Program-made: the position numbers and the translations under genes
The notes under the pieces: generated by a model
Database searches by the model: none
Told to the model about the DNA's origin: nothing
The model's input: the letters and a program-made list of their open reading frames with translations, nothing else
From: Bactrocera neohumeralis
Taxonomy: Eukaryota; Arthropoda; Insecta; Diptera; Tephritidae
DNA length: 64,000 nt
Assembly (NCBI RefSeq): GCF_024586455.1
Contig: NC_065921.1
Location: 78,382,720 to 78,446,719, forward strand
Reading direction: 5' to 3'
Part shown: piece after piece, positions 33,536 through 44,639 of the stretch
Position numbering within the stretch: the stretch's first letter is position 1
Layout: every line of letters begins with the position of its first letter

Positions 33536-34066
33536 TAGTTGGTGTATGATTAAAATACATATTAAATAACAATAATTGATATATACTTTAGTAGTGGCAT
33601 AATTAAAATATCAGTAGTATATTTACTTAATTAAATAAGGGCATGTTCTCTGTCAAGTAAAATATTACATTTTTCCATTTAACGCGCGTTGAAATGCTTT
33701 CCTCGTCACTGCCACAACATGAGCGAGCGAGCGACCGAACAAAATGACACCATTATGAAAACATCTTTGAGCAATAAACTATTTTACAACATGATCTGCA
33801 TGCATTCGTCCAACCAGCAGTCAGTTGCATATCAAATCAATTATTAAACAACATCGATTAACCTTTATTTTCGGCTTTTGCATTTTCGCGCGAGGAGAAA
33901 GCCATGAAATGCGATTTCAGGTGCAGGAGAAAGCACGACTATGCGGTTAATATAGGTGAGAGGCATAGACAATATACTTGTAAGAGGAGGCGAATATCAT
34001 CTTATAAAATGAAAAATAACGTAACATTACTTTTCATAAGTTTACAGGTGAAGGAAAAACGATATA
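33536..34066. other. No gene recognised
   Basis: AT-rich, with a GAGCGAGCGAGCGA run near 33,722. Nothing further is supported. Confidence 0.4.
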
Positions 34067-34275
34067 ATAGTAATCACTCATATTGAAAAAAAAATTGAAT
34101 CGTTATAAAACGGTTATATATTGGTTATCATACACGCATTTTGAAAAAAAAAATTGAGTTTTGGCTATAAACCGGTTATATATTGGTTATCATACACTCA
34201 TTTTGAAAAAAAAATTTAGTTTTGGTTATAAACGGGTTATAAATCGGTTATATATTGGTTATATCTAACAGCGAG
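34067..34275. repeat. Short tandem repeat of 62-72 bp, three units
   Basis: TATTGGTTATCATACAC begins near 34,119 and 34,181, and a variant TATTGGTTATATC lies at 34,253. Each is preceded by GAAAAAAAAATTGAGTTTTG and ATAAAACGGTTATATA-type segments. The third unit is lengthened by an extra AAATCGGTTAT step. Confidence 0.75.
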
Positions 34276-35084
34276 TTGTTGTCCGCGGTGTTAAGTGCTT
34301 ATGGAAATCGTAGCGCTTTAACAATAGACATATAACTCTTTTTCTTTAAGTTGAAAATAAAATTTCATTTAAAAAAAGTTGAATTTCTGAGGCCAACACT
34401 AACGAAATCTTTCTCACATATCACCTATCATATAACCAGTCCTTTCAACTCTCTCAATCTCTCTCAATATTATATAACATCTAAACCGTTTGCTCTACAT
34501 ACTTACTATACAAACAACTTAGCGCTCCCCTTTCATTTTGGGTCAATATCAAGCGCCTTCACATGCTGCCAACAACAATCGTTTCCAAATAAAAACTCCT
34601 TTTTTCCTCGTTGGCTGTCATTTTCCGCCCGCTTTGACACTTATGAGGACAACAAGGATACCTATTAGCCACACAGTGTCACTCGTTGTGTAAATTTAAG
34701 CATTTATGCCGAGTGGCAGCGTGTGTAATGCTTTGTGGAGCACATTACGCGAAATTTTTTACTAGGGTGTGTCGTTGGTTATTTCGAAAAACTTAACGTT
34801 GGAAAAGTGGAGGAACCATAATGTAGCAGAAATATTTCAAGTTCTTTGGAATGTAATGCTTTCTATGCAGGAATGCCGCCCTACTCAGGGATGCTACAAG
34901 TTCATTGAAATGTAGTACTTTGAATGAGTATGCGCTGGCTCAGTATTACAACTCAAGACGGGCTTTCAGTAAACGGTTGAAGTAGATTGTCTTTGAAAAC
35001 TCAAGGGAAATCCGACAAATTTCTCCTCACTCATCGTACTTAGTCTCTGCAGTCATGGAAAGAAGAAAATTTTTACTTACAAAC
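34276..35084. other. No gene recognised
   Basis: Unique-looking sequence. A 105-codon frame at 34,351-34,668 shows no domain and is not supported. Confidence 0.4.
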
Positions 35085-35305
35085 TTCTTCTTCTTTATTA
35101 GCGCCAGTCATTCTTCCTTTTCGTTGTTTGGCGACAATTGGAGATTCCAAGTGTAGCCAGATCCTTCTCTACCTGGTCTTTCCAATATAGTAAAGGCCTT
35201 TGTCTTCCTCTACTTCCCCCAGCGGATACTGCGTTGAATGCTCTCAGAGCTGGAATGTTTTCATCCTTTCGGACGACATGACCTAGCCAGCTTAGCCGTC
35301 CATGA
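35085..35305 (-). mobile_element. RTE-type LINE 3' end
   Basis: The minus strand reads DHGRLSWLGHVVRKDENIPA, then SRGRQRPLLYWKDQVEKDLA, TLGISNCRQTTKRKNDW, the conserved end of RTE ORF2. The downstream TTCTTCTTCTTTATTAGCGC is the short 3' end common to the family. It is joined directly to copy G of the 153-bp-module repeat at about 35,306. Confidence 0.8.
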
Positions 35306-35870
35306 TCCATCAAAATCAAGTCCTTGTATGGAAAACTTTTTTATTTGTAAAGATATCTTTATGAAATTTGACATGGATTATTTTCCACAGCAATGCTATT
35401 ATTTTCCAAGAAATTGTTCAGATCGGATCACTATAGCATACAGCTGCCATACAAAGGGATCGGTCAGAAACAAGTTCTTGTATGGAAAACTTTTTTAGTT
35501 GAGAAGATATCTTCGCGTAATTCAGCACATCTTATTTTCCAAAGCAAGACTACAATTTCCCAAAATATTTTTCAGATCGCACTACTATAGCATATAGCTG
35601 TCATACAAACTGATCGTTCAAAATTAAGTGCTTGTATGAAAAACTTTTTTAGTTGAGAAGTTATTTTTACGAAATTCGGTTTAAAGTAGTATCCAAAGTA
35701 TCGCATTAATCTCCGTAGAAATGGTGCAAATCGGACAACTATAACATATAGCTGCCCTATAAACTGAAGAATCTAAATCAGGAAAAGTATTTTTTATACC
35801 CTTTAATGCTATAAGAATTGCACTTGCGTAGGGTATAATAGCTTCAGTGCAGCCGTAGGTAACGTTTTTT
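35306..35870 (+). repeat. Dispersed 153-bp-module repeat, copy G
   Basis: Module markers AAGTCCTTG, AAGTTCTTG and AAGTGCTTG lie at 35,318, 35,472 and 35,626, 154 bp apart each time. The copy ends at 35,840-35,870 with GCTTCAGTGCAGCCGTAGGT and TAACGTTTTTTTT. The 5' leader has been replaced by the RTE fragment. Confidence 0.9.
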
Positions 35871-36483
35871 TTCATATTTTATTGTATTTCTAATCTTTGG
35901 CGCACCCTAATGCGTATATCCTTATCATAACCCCACATTACTGCTCATTTGCAAGCAAACATGCTCATATTTGTACAAATACATACATGTATGTACATAT
36001 ACAATTTATATACTTATGTATGCATGATAATGTTATCATCATTTCTATGCATGTGTCTTTCTGCGTAAAATTACTTTGAGTGGCATTTACTGTTACATAA
36101 AGCTAAAGCAATACGGCGGGCACAAAACGCTTTGGCACTTAAGTGGCGGCCACTCAGCGCCGCATCGGCATATAGCCGCAACTAAAACGGCACAAAATGC
36201 CATTAAAAGGATTTCGCAGAGATTTAACTTTTGCATTTTCGCAGCAAAAAGATTAAGGCAGTTACATAACGGTGACTTAAAGTGTCAGCTACAAATTGAT
36301 GGCTGTACATATACATACATACAAGTATATCGCTAATTCGTAATAAATTTAAAGGGTTTTACGAGAAATTATAACTTCAAGCTGCATAATTAAATTATAT
36401 GTACATTATTATGGTATAGCCCAGAAAACGCAAAAACAAAACAACAAATCATTCAACTATCATTATTATTACAACACAAACTT
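35871..36483. other. No gene recognised
   Basis: Mixed-composition DNA with CATACATA steps at 35,985 and 36,310. No supported coding region. Confidence 0.4.
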
Positions 36484-37310
36484 TGTCAGTTGTCAGTTTC
36501 CAAATTCCTATCACAAAACCTTAAAAATAGCCACTTTATATATTCCGTCATCCATTTGTCACTTGTCAGTTTAGAAATTTCAAAACAAAAATCAAAATTG
36601 CATCAAAATATCTTCCTTATATGTATGTTCAGTCATGCATTTGTTACTTGTCAGTTTCTAAATTTTTATCACAAAATCGTCAAAATGATTACCTTATATA
36701 TTCCGTCGTCCATTTGTCACTTGTCAGTTTCTAAATTTCTATTACAAAATCTTCAAAATAATTACTTTATATTCCGTCATCCATTTGTCACTTGTCAGTT
36801 TCTAAATTTCTATCACTAAATCATCAAAATGACTATCTTATATATTCCATCATCCATTTGTCACTTGTCAGTTTAGAAATTTCAAAACAAAAATCAAAAT
36901 TTCATCAAAATATCTTCCTTATATATTCTGTCATGCATTTGTTACTTGTCAGTTTCTAAATTTTTATCACAAAATCGTCAAAATGATTACCTTATATATT
37001 CCGTCGTCCATTTGTCACTTGTCAGTTTCTAAATTTCTATTACAAAATCTTCAAAATAATTACTTTATATATTCAATCAAATCAAAATATCTTCCTTATA
37101 TGTATGTTCAGTCATGCATTTGTTACTTGTCAGTTTCTAAACTTCTATCACAAAATCGTCAAAATAACTGCCTTACATATTTCGTCATCCATTTGTCACT
37201 TGTCAGTTTAGAAATTTTTATCACAAAGTCGTCAAAATATTCCGTCATCCATTTGTCACTTATAAGTTTTAAATTTTCTATCACAAATTCTTCAAAATAA
37301 GTACCTTTTA
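36484..37310. repeat. 73-bp minisatellite with 302-bp higher-order repeat
   Basis: TGTCAGTTT cores start at 36,491, 36,564, 36,649, 36,722, 36,793, 36,866, 36,947, 37,020, 37,128 and 37,201. Most steps are 71-73 bp, with longer variants of 81, 85 and 108 bp. A four-unit block beginning at 36,564 is repeated almost exactly from 36,866 (302 bp later), including the variant TTTAGAAATTTCAAAACAAA. Because 73 is not a multiple of three, the open frames running through the array are an effect of low stop density, not genes. Confidence 0.9.
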
Positions 37311-37774
37311 TATGCCTTCATCCACTTGTCGCTTGTCAGCTGTCAATTATAATTTTCTAAATGCCAGTTAGCCAAAACTTTCAACAGGTATATGCTAGCC
37401 ACTTGTTATTTTCCTACACCTTTCACCTGAAATCGATCAATTATTAATCGCTAAGATTTCTCGGATCATTTGGCAACTGTCAACCCATATTTAGCATACA
37501 ATTTTGGGTGATGAGAACTGAGATTTGTGCCATGGTGACTTACGAAAAAGACCACACCTTCTGAGCACTACGAGAACCGTGAAAATCTCGGCAGTTGAAA
37601 AGGGACAGGAAGAATAAATCAGCAAAGTGGATTTATCGAAAAAAAAATTAAGCAAACAATCGTTTTGTTTTCATTGAATTTAGTTGTCAGAAATTAATAT
37701 GAGAGGTTAAGATGAAATACCCACATAGTTGTAAGATCTTATCGCTCCTTCTCACCCACTTTTCTCCATAAAAA
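37311..37774. other. No gene recognised
   Basis: AT-rich flank of the minisatellite; nothing supported. Confidence 0.4.
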
Positions 37775-39370
37775 GGCTTACCTGATTGGGAAAGATTTAT
37801 GTATATCAGCTTTGCTCCGGTAATTTGGATGTCAATGAAGTTCTGGAAGGCAAGTTACCGAAAATTTTGATAAGCTACTGGAAACCATCGAACCCAATCA
37901 TCATTTCAGTACTGTTTCGTTGTCCACAAGCTAAACAACCGCCACAAACACCCACTTTGAAGCATTTAAATAAGGCTGGTTCCAAAAAGAAGCGCGTTGT
38001 TTAGGTTTAGACAGATATCGGCTTACGAATGGCTGAATATCAGGTCGCAACCAAGTACACCTTATATGGGTGGACGGTCACAAAGGTATACACCGAGAAT
38101 GAACTAACTGAAAAGCTTGCACGCTCTGCTGCTGCGACTAGAATGGTAGGACTAGAACAATGTATTGCGGTTGGTCCGTATACTATAAAAGAGCTGCTCC
38201 GCAAAGGAAAGAGATCGTCAAGGGAAAAGTATTGACAACAACTCACAGGCATGCGCCAAGTAAACTCGCAAATGGTTGGTTAAAAACTCACTTTAAAACC
38301 TATTGTAAGACTGTCAAAGAGACTCATTTCGGCTGCTTGCCGCAATTTACACTGGGTACTCCAAGCTGAAGAAGCATCTATTTAATTAATATGAGTCTAG
38401 CCTCTTGTAGAAATTGCCTTTTTTGCGACGTGGAGCCGGAAGCACCTGATGTTAGACTTCACGGTAGACATCGAATGAAGGCCGTTGGATCTATATAACC
38501 GAATAGAGATCACAACGCCTCAAAAGCACCCAGAAGAATACTATAATTTATGTGTGGGCAGGGCATAAGTGAGTCGTTGTAACGGATGGGAGGCAACAAT
38601 AGACTTTAGGTCGTGGTGCAAACCTCAATTTATTGCTATTCTATTCTATGGGTTTAAGACATGAATCCAATTACCAATCGCGAGTCTCTGCTGGATCGCA
38701 ACAAAATTGATTTACATATACAATATAAATATATCATGAATCATGATTTTTCTTGTTTCCCAATCTGAAATTGCCGCTCCATAGAACCCGTTTTCAGTTG
38801 ATCGAAGAGATAAATTAAAATTCGCTGAAGGAGCTGATCCATCCGTGGTTGCTAAAAGTGAGTCATATACGACAAGGTCAAGCGAAAATGGTCGAGGTCG
38901 TAATGCAGTAAGCCGTCGAAAAACGGTGCCCAAGTGAAGACTGACATTAAGGAAGGGTATTTAAGTGTGTTTGTTGGGATTGGCAGGTAATCATCTGCTA
39001 TGAGCAACTCCCTTATGACCAAACTCGTAAGTCAAACCTGTGCTGTACAGAATCGGATCGTCTGATGGAAGTAATAGCTCAGAAATTGCCAGCTTTGGTG
39101 AATAGGAGAAGAACTGTATACCATCAGATCAACGCCAGGCCTTACACATCCATAATGACGCGCCAGATAGTCCAAACCTGACACCAAAATATTACTACCT
39201 GTTGCAGTCCATGGCGAATAATTTTGCTGGTTACAAAATCGCCACTAGAGAAGCTTTTGAAAATCGACTGGACCCGTCGACATTTAAAGTGCATCAGAGA
39301 GCTCTGTAATATTTTTCAAAGGACGGATTAAATCGAAAATCGGTTTCTTATGTACAAAGTATCACTAACG
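37775..39370 (+). mobile_element. mariner, mauritiana (Mos-like) subfamily, heavily decayed
   Basis: Shifting plus-strand frames give KLLETIEPNHHF and HLNKAGSKKK from the N-terminal DNA-binding half (37,860-38,000), then from 38,990 YEQLPYDQTRKSNLCC, DRLMEVIAQKLPALVNRRRT and NARPYTSIMTRQ. The C-terminus gives YYYLLQSMANNFAGYKIATR. The order and motifs match Mos1-type transposases. The second and third catalytic Asp positions are Ile (HQINARP) and Tyr (TPKYY), so it is inactive. The span (about 1.6 kb) exceeds the usual 1.3 kb, so 38.2-38.9 kb may include foreign sequence. Confidence 0.7.
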
Positions 39371-41340
39371 CAAGAGACCTAAGGTCGCGGTGCAATCCTC
39401 ATCCATTTATCTTATCACTAAGTCAAAAAGCTCTCCGAAGCCTTTCATTCTAACCTCAAACTTCGCTTATCCATGCAATTTCACTGCCATTAAAGCCCAA
39501 AATTTTGCAATTTCGAGTGGCAGCCTTCAAATTATCTCGGCCACTGGCGCATTTCAACACTACTGCGCTATGTTTCACTGCTAATTCATAAATATTTGAT
39601 TTTAATCTCACTGTTTCGGCGGAAAATGACTACAGAAATTTTGCTTTCAACGCAAACACAGCCACATACAAACATACGTGTCCTTATAAGTGTACAAGTT
39701 TATATGGAGATGGCAAATATCTGCGAGTTTATGCTTCCAAGAGCCATCAACGTCAAGCCAACGGAAGAACATCATCATCCTCGCCGGCAGCGCAGCGCAG
39801 CAAAAAGCAGTGAAAATCGCTAAGGACACGTAAACGCGTTGTATTGCGCATCCCACACCTATACTTACACAAACATACATATGTACAAATATAACTACAA
39901 CTACAACATGCATTTTACATCTAGCTGTGTATGAATTTAGAGCTCACTTATGGCTGCAAACGATTTCGGATAGAAATGACAAGCGAAAGTAATGCAATAG
40001 ACGCAATGTTTGAGCTGTCAAGCTTCAACTAAAATAATACAACAACAATAACAAAATCAAGCTAGTGAAAATAACAAACTCTAGTAAGCTTTGACTTGAG
40101 CTTGGCAAGCGCACACGTTTTTGCGCAAGGAAGTGAGATGCAAACTTCAGCGGATGCTTTACGCATTAGATACAGGATATTTATACATTTCGTGTCAGGC
40201 GAAGAACAAGTGCACGCGCTCGCGCTCGTAATGAGCAGGATAGACAGTGAGAGCGATGAAGGTCTCAGTCGCGCTGAGGCTGCAGGAAAAGCGAAGTTTG
40301 TGAAATAAATTTTATTATTTTCGAAAGTTAGTAGGAAAAACTGATATCTGTACGTCAAAGGATGGAAGGGGTCTCGACTTTGTTATTCAGTTGGAGGACT
40401 GGTACTCTCTTAGTAGTTAGTTGTGCCTACATATGTTTCCATTTGGAGTTTGAGTTCCTACAACTGGATCCATTTAAAGGGTGTATATGTTTCGGAGGAT
40501 GGAGTTATGTGTTGGAAGGATGGAGTCCTGTGTATGTAGAAGTTCACGCAAGTGAGGAAAGTTCTCTTAGCGCCATACACTTGGGAGTGGTCAAAAACGT
40601 TTATTTTATATATGGCTCAAGCAGCTCACGATGAATCAAGACCTGATATCTTTGACCAAGTATCCTCTGGATAGCCAAAAAAACAAGTGTTTGAAGGCGA
40701 GTTCAAGTGAGAAGGCGAAACAGCTCTTCTCAGGGTTGTGTGCTGGGCTTGGGACCAGCCTTGAAAAGAATAAAACAGTCTGTGATGAGATTTCTCATCT
40801 TCTTCAATTCTCGGTTCCAGTTCTTAGTTTGAAATTTGGAAACGACGATAATGTAACTCTTAGAAGAGTTATTTTCTATCTCTGATCTTTTCGAATAACA
40901 TCATTGATTATTCAAAGCTGCTCGGAGACCCAATTTAAAAGTCAAGATATGACCTAAGTTTTCTCAATGCTAAAACTCAGCACACAACAATAAAAAATGA
41001 GAGACGAGAACATAAGACTTCAAGAGATGTTGAGCGTAAGTATTTGAGGAACGGACAGTACAATATGAAACTGAAACTCACTAAAATAATATTTATTCGA
41101 AAGACTTTAAATGAACTTCAAAGTAATTTGGCTTTCACTAGCTTGTTTACCGGGTTGTAACCGGCTAGTCTTTTCGTTTATGTTCTGCAACCTTAATTTT
41201 TCGGTAAAATTTAAGATCTTACAAATTTAAGCATCCCAGAAGTGCCTGATAGCTTCAAGATAAATCTTGCTTATAACACTAGGAATATGTTTATATGTAC
41301 ATAGCCTGCCGAGACCGACGATCGGTCACAAATTATAATA
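39371..41340. other. No confident gene
   Basis: Unique-looking DNA. A 70-codon plus-strand frame at 40,096-40,308 (ending SRIDSESDEGLSRAEAAGKA) has fairly coding-like composition, but no splice signals, start context or known family support it. Nothing else is recognised. Confidence 0.35.
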
Positions 41341-41990
41341 GTACAGTATTCTGTGAATACTACCCCGGTTTCCTCATGTGTTCTACTATCGGAAAGCTGT
41401 AGAGCTTTGCCAACGCTGTACTACCTTCGGAGTATGCGCTGTCCCAAGATCCTTTTGATCCAAGATTGATCGTAGGAGATGTAATGAGCTCTTTGCTCTC
41501 AGTAATGCAAGCCTCTGTCTAGTTGTAGGAGTTCTAACGTACCATTGCTTTATTTTTTGCGTTATAAGGTTCAGAATGTTACGATTGCCTGTTGCAGAGG
41601 CTATATGGAAGAAAACGAGGTGGAAACATCTCAATATTTCCTTCTGATTGTCCCGCAATTGCGGTTTCCTCGTGTGTTCTACTACCGGACACTTTTGGAT
41701 TATGCACTGTCCCAAGATTCTTTTGATCCAAGATTGATCGTAGAGATTCTGAAGGGTTCAGAATGTTACCGTTTGCCTATATGAAAGAAAACGATGTGCT
41801 GGATCAAGCCTTAAACATTTGGCAGCTCACACTTTCAGATATCGTAAGAGAAGCTGAAGGGTTCAGAACTCGGGACCTTACACTTTCAGATATCCCACCG
41901 AGCTGGTGGGAATGGACATTAAACTCATATGAAAATTTGTTATGGCCACAAGTCGCTTTGCCGACTTACATATAGTACTAGATCGGATAA
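41341..41990 (+). mobile_element. LINE C-terminal remnant with internal segment duplications
   Basis: Codons 41,605-41,640 (MEENEVETSQYFLLI) match the Cys-His C-terminal tail at 67 and 30.97 kb. The segment GGTTTCCTC(A/G)TGTGTTCTAC to TTGATCCAAGATTGATCGTA occurs twice, at about 41,368-41,476 and 41,666-41,745. The phrase TTACACTTTCAGATATC-like also occurs twice, near 41,829 and 41,879. Local duplication within a dead element is the simplest reading. Confidence 0.55.
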
Positions 41991-43079
41991 AGGATTTCTA
42001 TTTTTATGGTTTTACAAAGGACTTCACATTACAGTTAAGTTTGAACTTTGGATCAGTCATCGAACCTAATCTAACGGCGGCCACGTTTGTAATAATTTGA
42101 GGAAGGAATGTCATGCTTTTTTACTGATCGAACTGTAAAGCACTTGGGTGATTTTTGAATAAAGAAAACTCTTAAAAATTATAGGTTATCGGCTTGGAGC
42201 TTTCTTCTAAATGGTAATTTACAATGAAGCTTTTTCAATTTGCCTAAAATATAGATCGCAGATGAAGCGCCGTAAAGCTTTAGGTTAGGTTTTCTATAGT
42301 CTCTCTTAGAAATGTAGTTTTTAGGTGAGATTGTTGTCAATTATATATATTACTTCGAGATCTACGCTGACATGAACCAACTAACTCAAGAGAGTCCTTT
42401 AACGAAAAAATACCTTTCAAAACCGTCTTCGTAAAAAAGCTCAATTATCATCTATTTGCCTAAAATAGGCCGGAGCTCAGGTTCTGGGCTGACATCCCTA
42501 TCAATCCAAGAAGTGCAGGTCCTCGATAATACAAAAAATATTACTTCAGCTTGCAGGACAGTGCTCACTCGGTAACAGCGTTGATGCATTCCTACCAGGT
42601 AGTTTCAAATGCCGGTTTGTACGATGGCTATATCTATATATATCTGAATGTCTCTAGGTAAGTGCGTTCACGTGCGTGGAAATCACATTTATGCGTGTTT
42701 CTTCTCATTTATTTATTAGCGTTTTACGTGTGCGTGTGTTTCTGTTAGCGTCACTATGTCTGTAAGCTCTGGGTATTTATCTAAATTATGTAATAACACA
42801 AATGCACCGGATAATAGGACTTATTAATGAGCGTGAAAGCGACGTGTGGGCCAACAAGATCAAGCATACATCCTGCATCCTGTGACACAAACTATTGCAC
42901 ATATTCAAGGATATTAAAGCATTACAAGTTTGCTTTGTGACAGTTTGAGACTCAATGTCACATTATGTTTGTGCCACTTTATGACGTTGACAACGCGTGA
43001 GCGAATTTAAAATACTAATTATTACTTATGAAATTTAGTGGAGAAATGTCTGGGGATGCATAGCTGAACTATATAAAGG
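41991..43079. other. No gene recognised
   Basis: AT-rich intergenic DNA. GTGCGTGTGTTTCTG-like short GT runs lie near 42,660-42,740. No supported coding frame. Confidence 0.4.
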
Positions 43080-43720
43080 TGAGTAATATTTGGGAAATAT
43101 TTTATCCTTGACTCACTTTGAGCAGACTGTCAGCGAGCTCAAGGTCTCTATTGCGGCTCTGACATTGTATTGTATGCACTTCCTCAAAGAAGCTGCATTT
43201 CAGAGAAATACATCTACCGCTACCTTGAGGACTACTACTTCTGCTTGAAAGACCTTGCAGTGGTCTGACAGTCCGAAGCAAGAACTAGGTAAGAGCTCCC
43301 ATCAGAAGGCTTCCTCTATAACCTTTACCTTGTACTTCAATCCATCCGTAAGAAAGCTCTTTTCTAGCGACTCCACCGTTAAACCATTTCATTCCTGTAA
43401 ATCTTTGAGCTCATCGTAAGAAAGCTTTGTACTTTCTAGCCTCTTCGGTAATCAGAAGCCTTCCTGGCTTAGAGTAGAACGTAAGAACTGCTTGCCCTCA
43501 GCAAAGTTCATCTTGTATCAATTGTAGAAATTCTAATTATCCAAGAGACAAACTGTCAAAGTGATATTTTTAAGAAGGTCAAGTGGAAATATCTGGGCTT
43601 TGTCGTCCTCACGACAAATTTTTATAAGAAATCTACTTATTTCTACGAACCGGCGTTATAAGCTGTTCAAGTGAAATCCCCTTTTTAGGACCGACTTTCT
43701 AACCTAACCTAGTCAGTTGA
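43080..43720. mobile_element. LINE remnants of the RNase H-bearing family, both orientations
   Basis: 43,125-43,290 resembles 58,930-59,110 (AAGGTCTCTATTGCGGCTCT against AAGGCTAGTATCGCCGCTCT, and the CTTGGAAGAC/CTTGAAAGACC segment), a minus-strand RNase H piece. 43,460-43,620 resembles 30,840-31,000 (CCTCAGCAAAGTTCATCTTG against CCTTAGTAAAGTTCATCTTG), plus strand. The reversal suggests two fragments joined. Confidence 0.5.
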
Positions 43721-43849
43721 CGACTAATGATTGTTTAAAGCTTATTATAATCCCAAACTCAAGTCATTTCAATATTACGTTGTCTAAGGATTTCAATTTA
43801 GGCAGTTGCTTCTAGCTTTTGCGAGGTCAGTTGTAAATCCTTATTTCAG

Positions 43850-44300
43850 ACAGGTCGCAATGCACTTGGTCTTTTCAATGGTGGCTTGGACGCCATCGTT
43901 TCTGTTGTCCACCCTTTGTCTATCGAAGCAAGTTTGGCTGGAGTACTATCTTCCTTAAGAACGACATGATCTAACCAGCGCATTCGTTTGATTCATACAG
44001 TTCATAGTTCCATCTTCTTCGATATTTATTGATCACGCGAACGGCTTCAAAGACCTTGTGGAGAACAGTTCTCTGCTCCTAGTATTTTCTTATCTCAGTT
44101 TGTCATCATCTATGTTTCTGCGCCGTATAATAGACACGAATAATGAGAGACATATAAGTGTAATTTTTGTTCGTCGAGAGAGAAGGAGTTCTGCTTAAGT
44201 ACTGCCGATCTTAAAGTCGCACTTGTTGGAAAGAAATATTCTGATCTTTATGACAAGATCGATATCCAAGGCTTTCGTATTCCTTTCGTTGGAATTACAT
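43850..44300 (-). mobile_element. Degraded RTE-like LINE fragment
   Basis: The plus strand carries CGTCGAGAGAGAAGGAGTTC and TAATAGACACGAATAATGAG, the reverse complement of the RTE segment that at 24.9 kb reads GTTGAGAGAGGACTTTAGTT and GACGGGTATGATGAGTG. It is much more diverged than the other RTE copies and may be another subfamily. Confidence 0.45.
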
Positions 44301-44639
44301 TTTTATGTGGTGAGCACATCACTAGCTGGGGAGAAATTTTCATTAAGCATGTAGATATAGCGAGCCATTTGGTCAAATTCAAACCTCTTGGTGAGCCATT
44401 TGCGTCGGAGTGGCTCCATCAAGACTCCCTCTCTATTAGCCGTGACTCTGAGATACACACGGGTTATTTACCGTCTCTCTCATAAAGTTACTGACGTTGG
44501 AAGGGGTGATCGACACGGATACAGGAGTAAGGATTAAGTATGGTGGTCTATAGTTAAATACACGAAAGATCTACCACACACTATTGGACCTTCTAATAAA
44601 CCTAAAAAAGTTACATTTCAAAAAAGGTACTCTTTATAA

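Noticed and set aside
36490..37300. Two 105-109-codon open frames with repeated peptide FVTCQFLNFYHK
   Set aside because: They follow the 73-bp minisatellite, whose period is not a multiple of three; the frames change between units and end arbitrarily.
36484..37310. CRISPR-like regularly spaced repeats
   Set aside because: Units are directly tandem, about 73 bp with no unique spacers, and the DNA is eukaryotic; it is a minisatellite.
40062..40358. Opposing 70- and 98-codon frames
   Set aside because: Only composition hints at coding; no splice signals or homology could be recognised on either strand.
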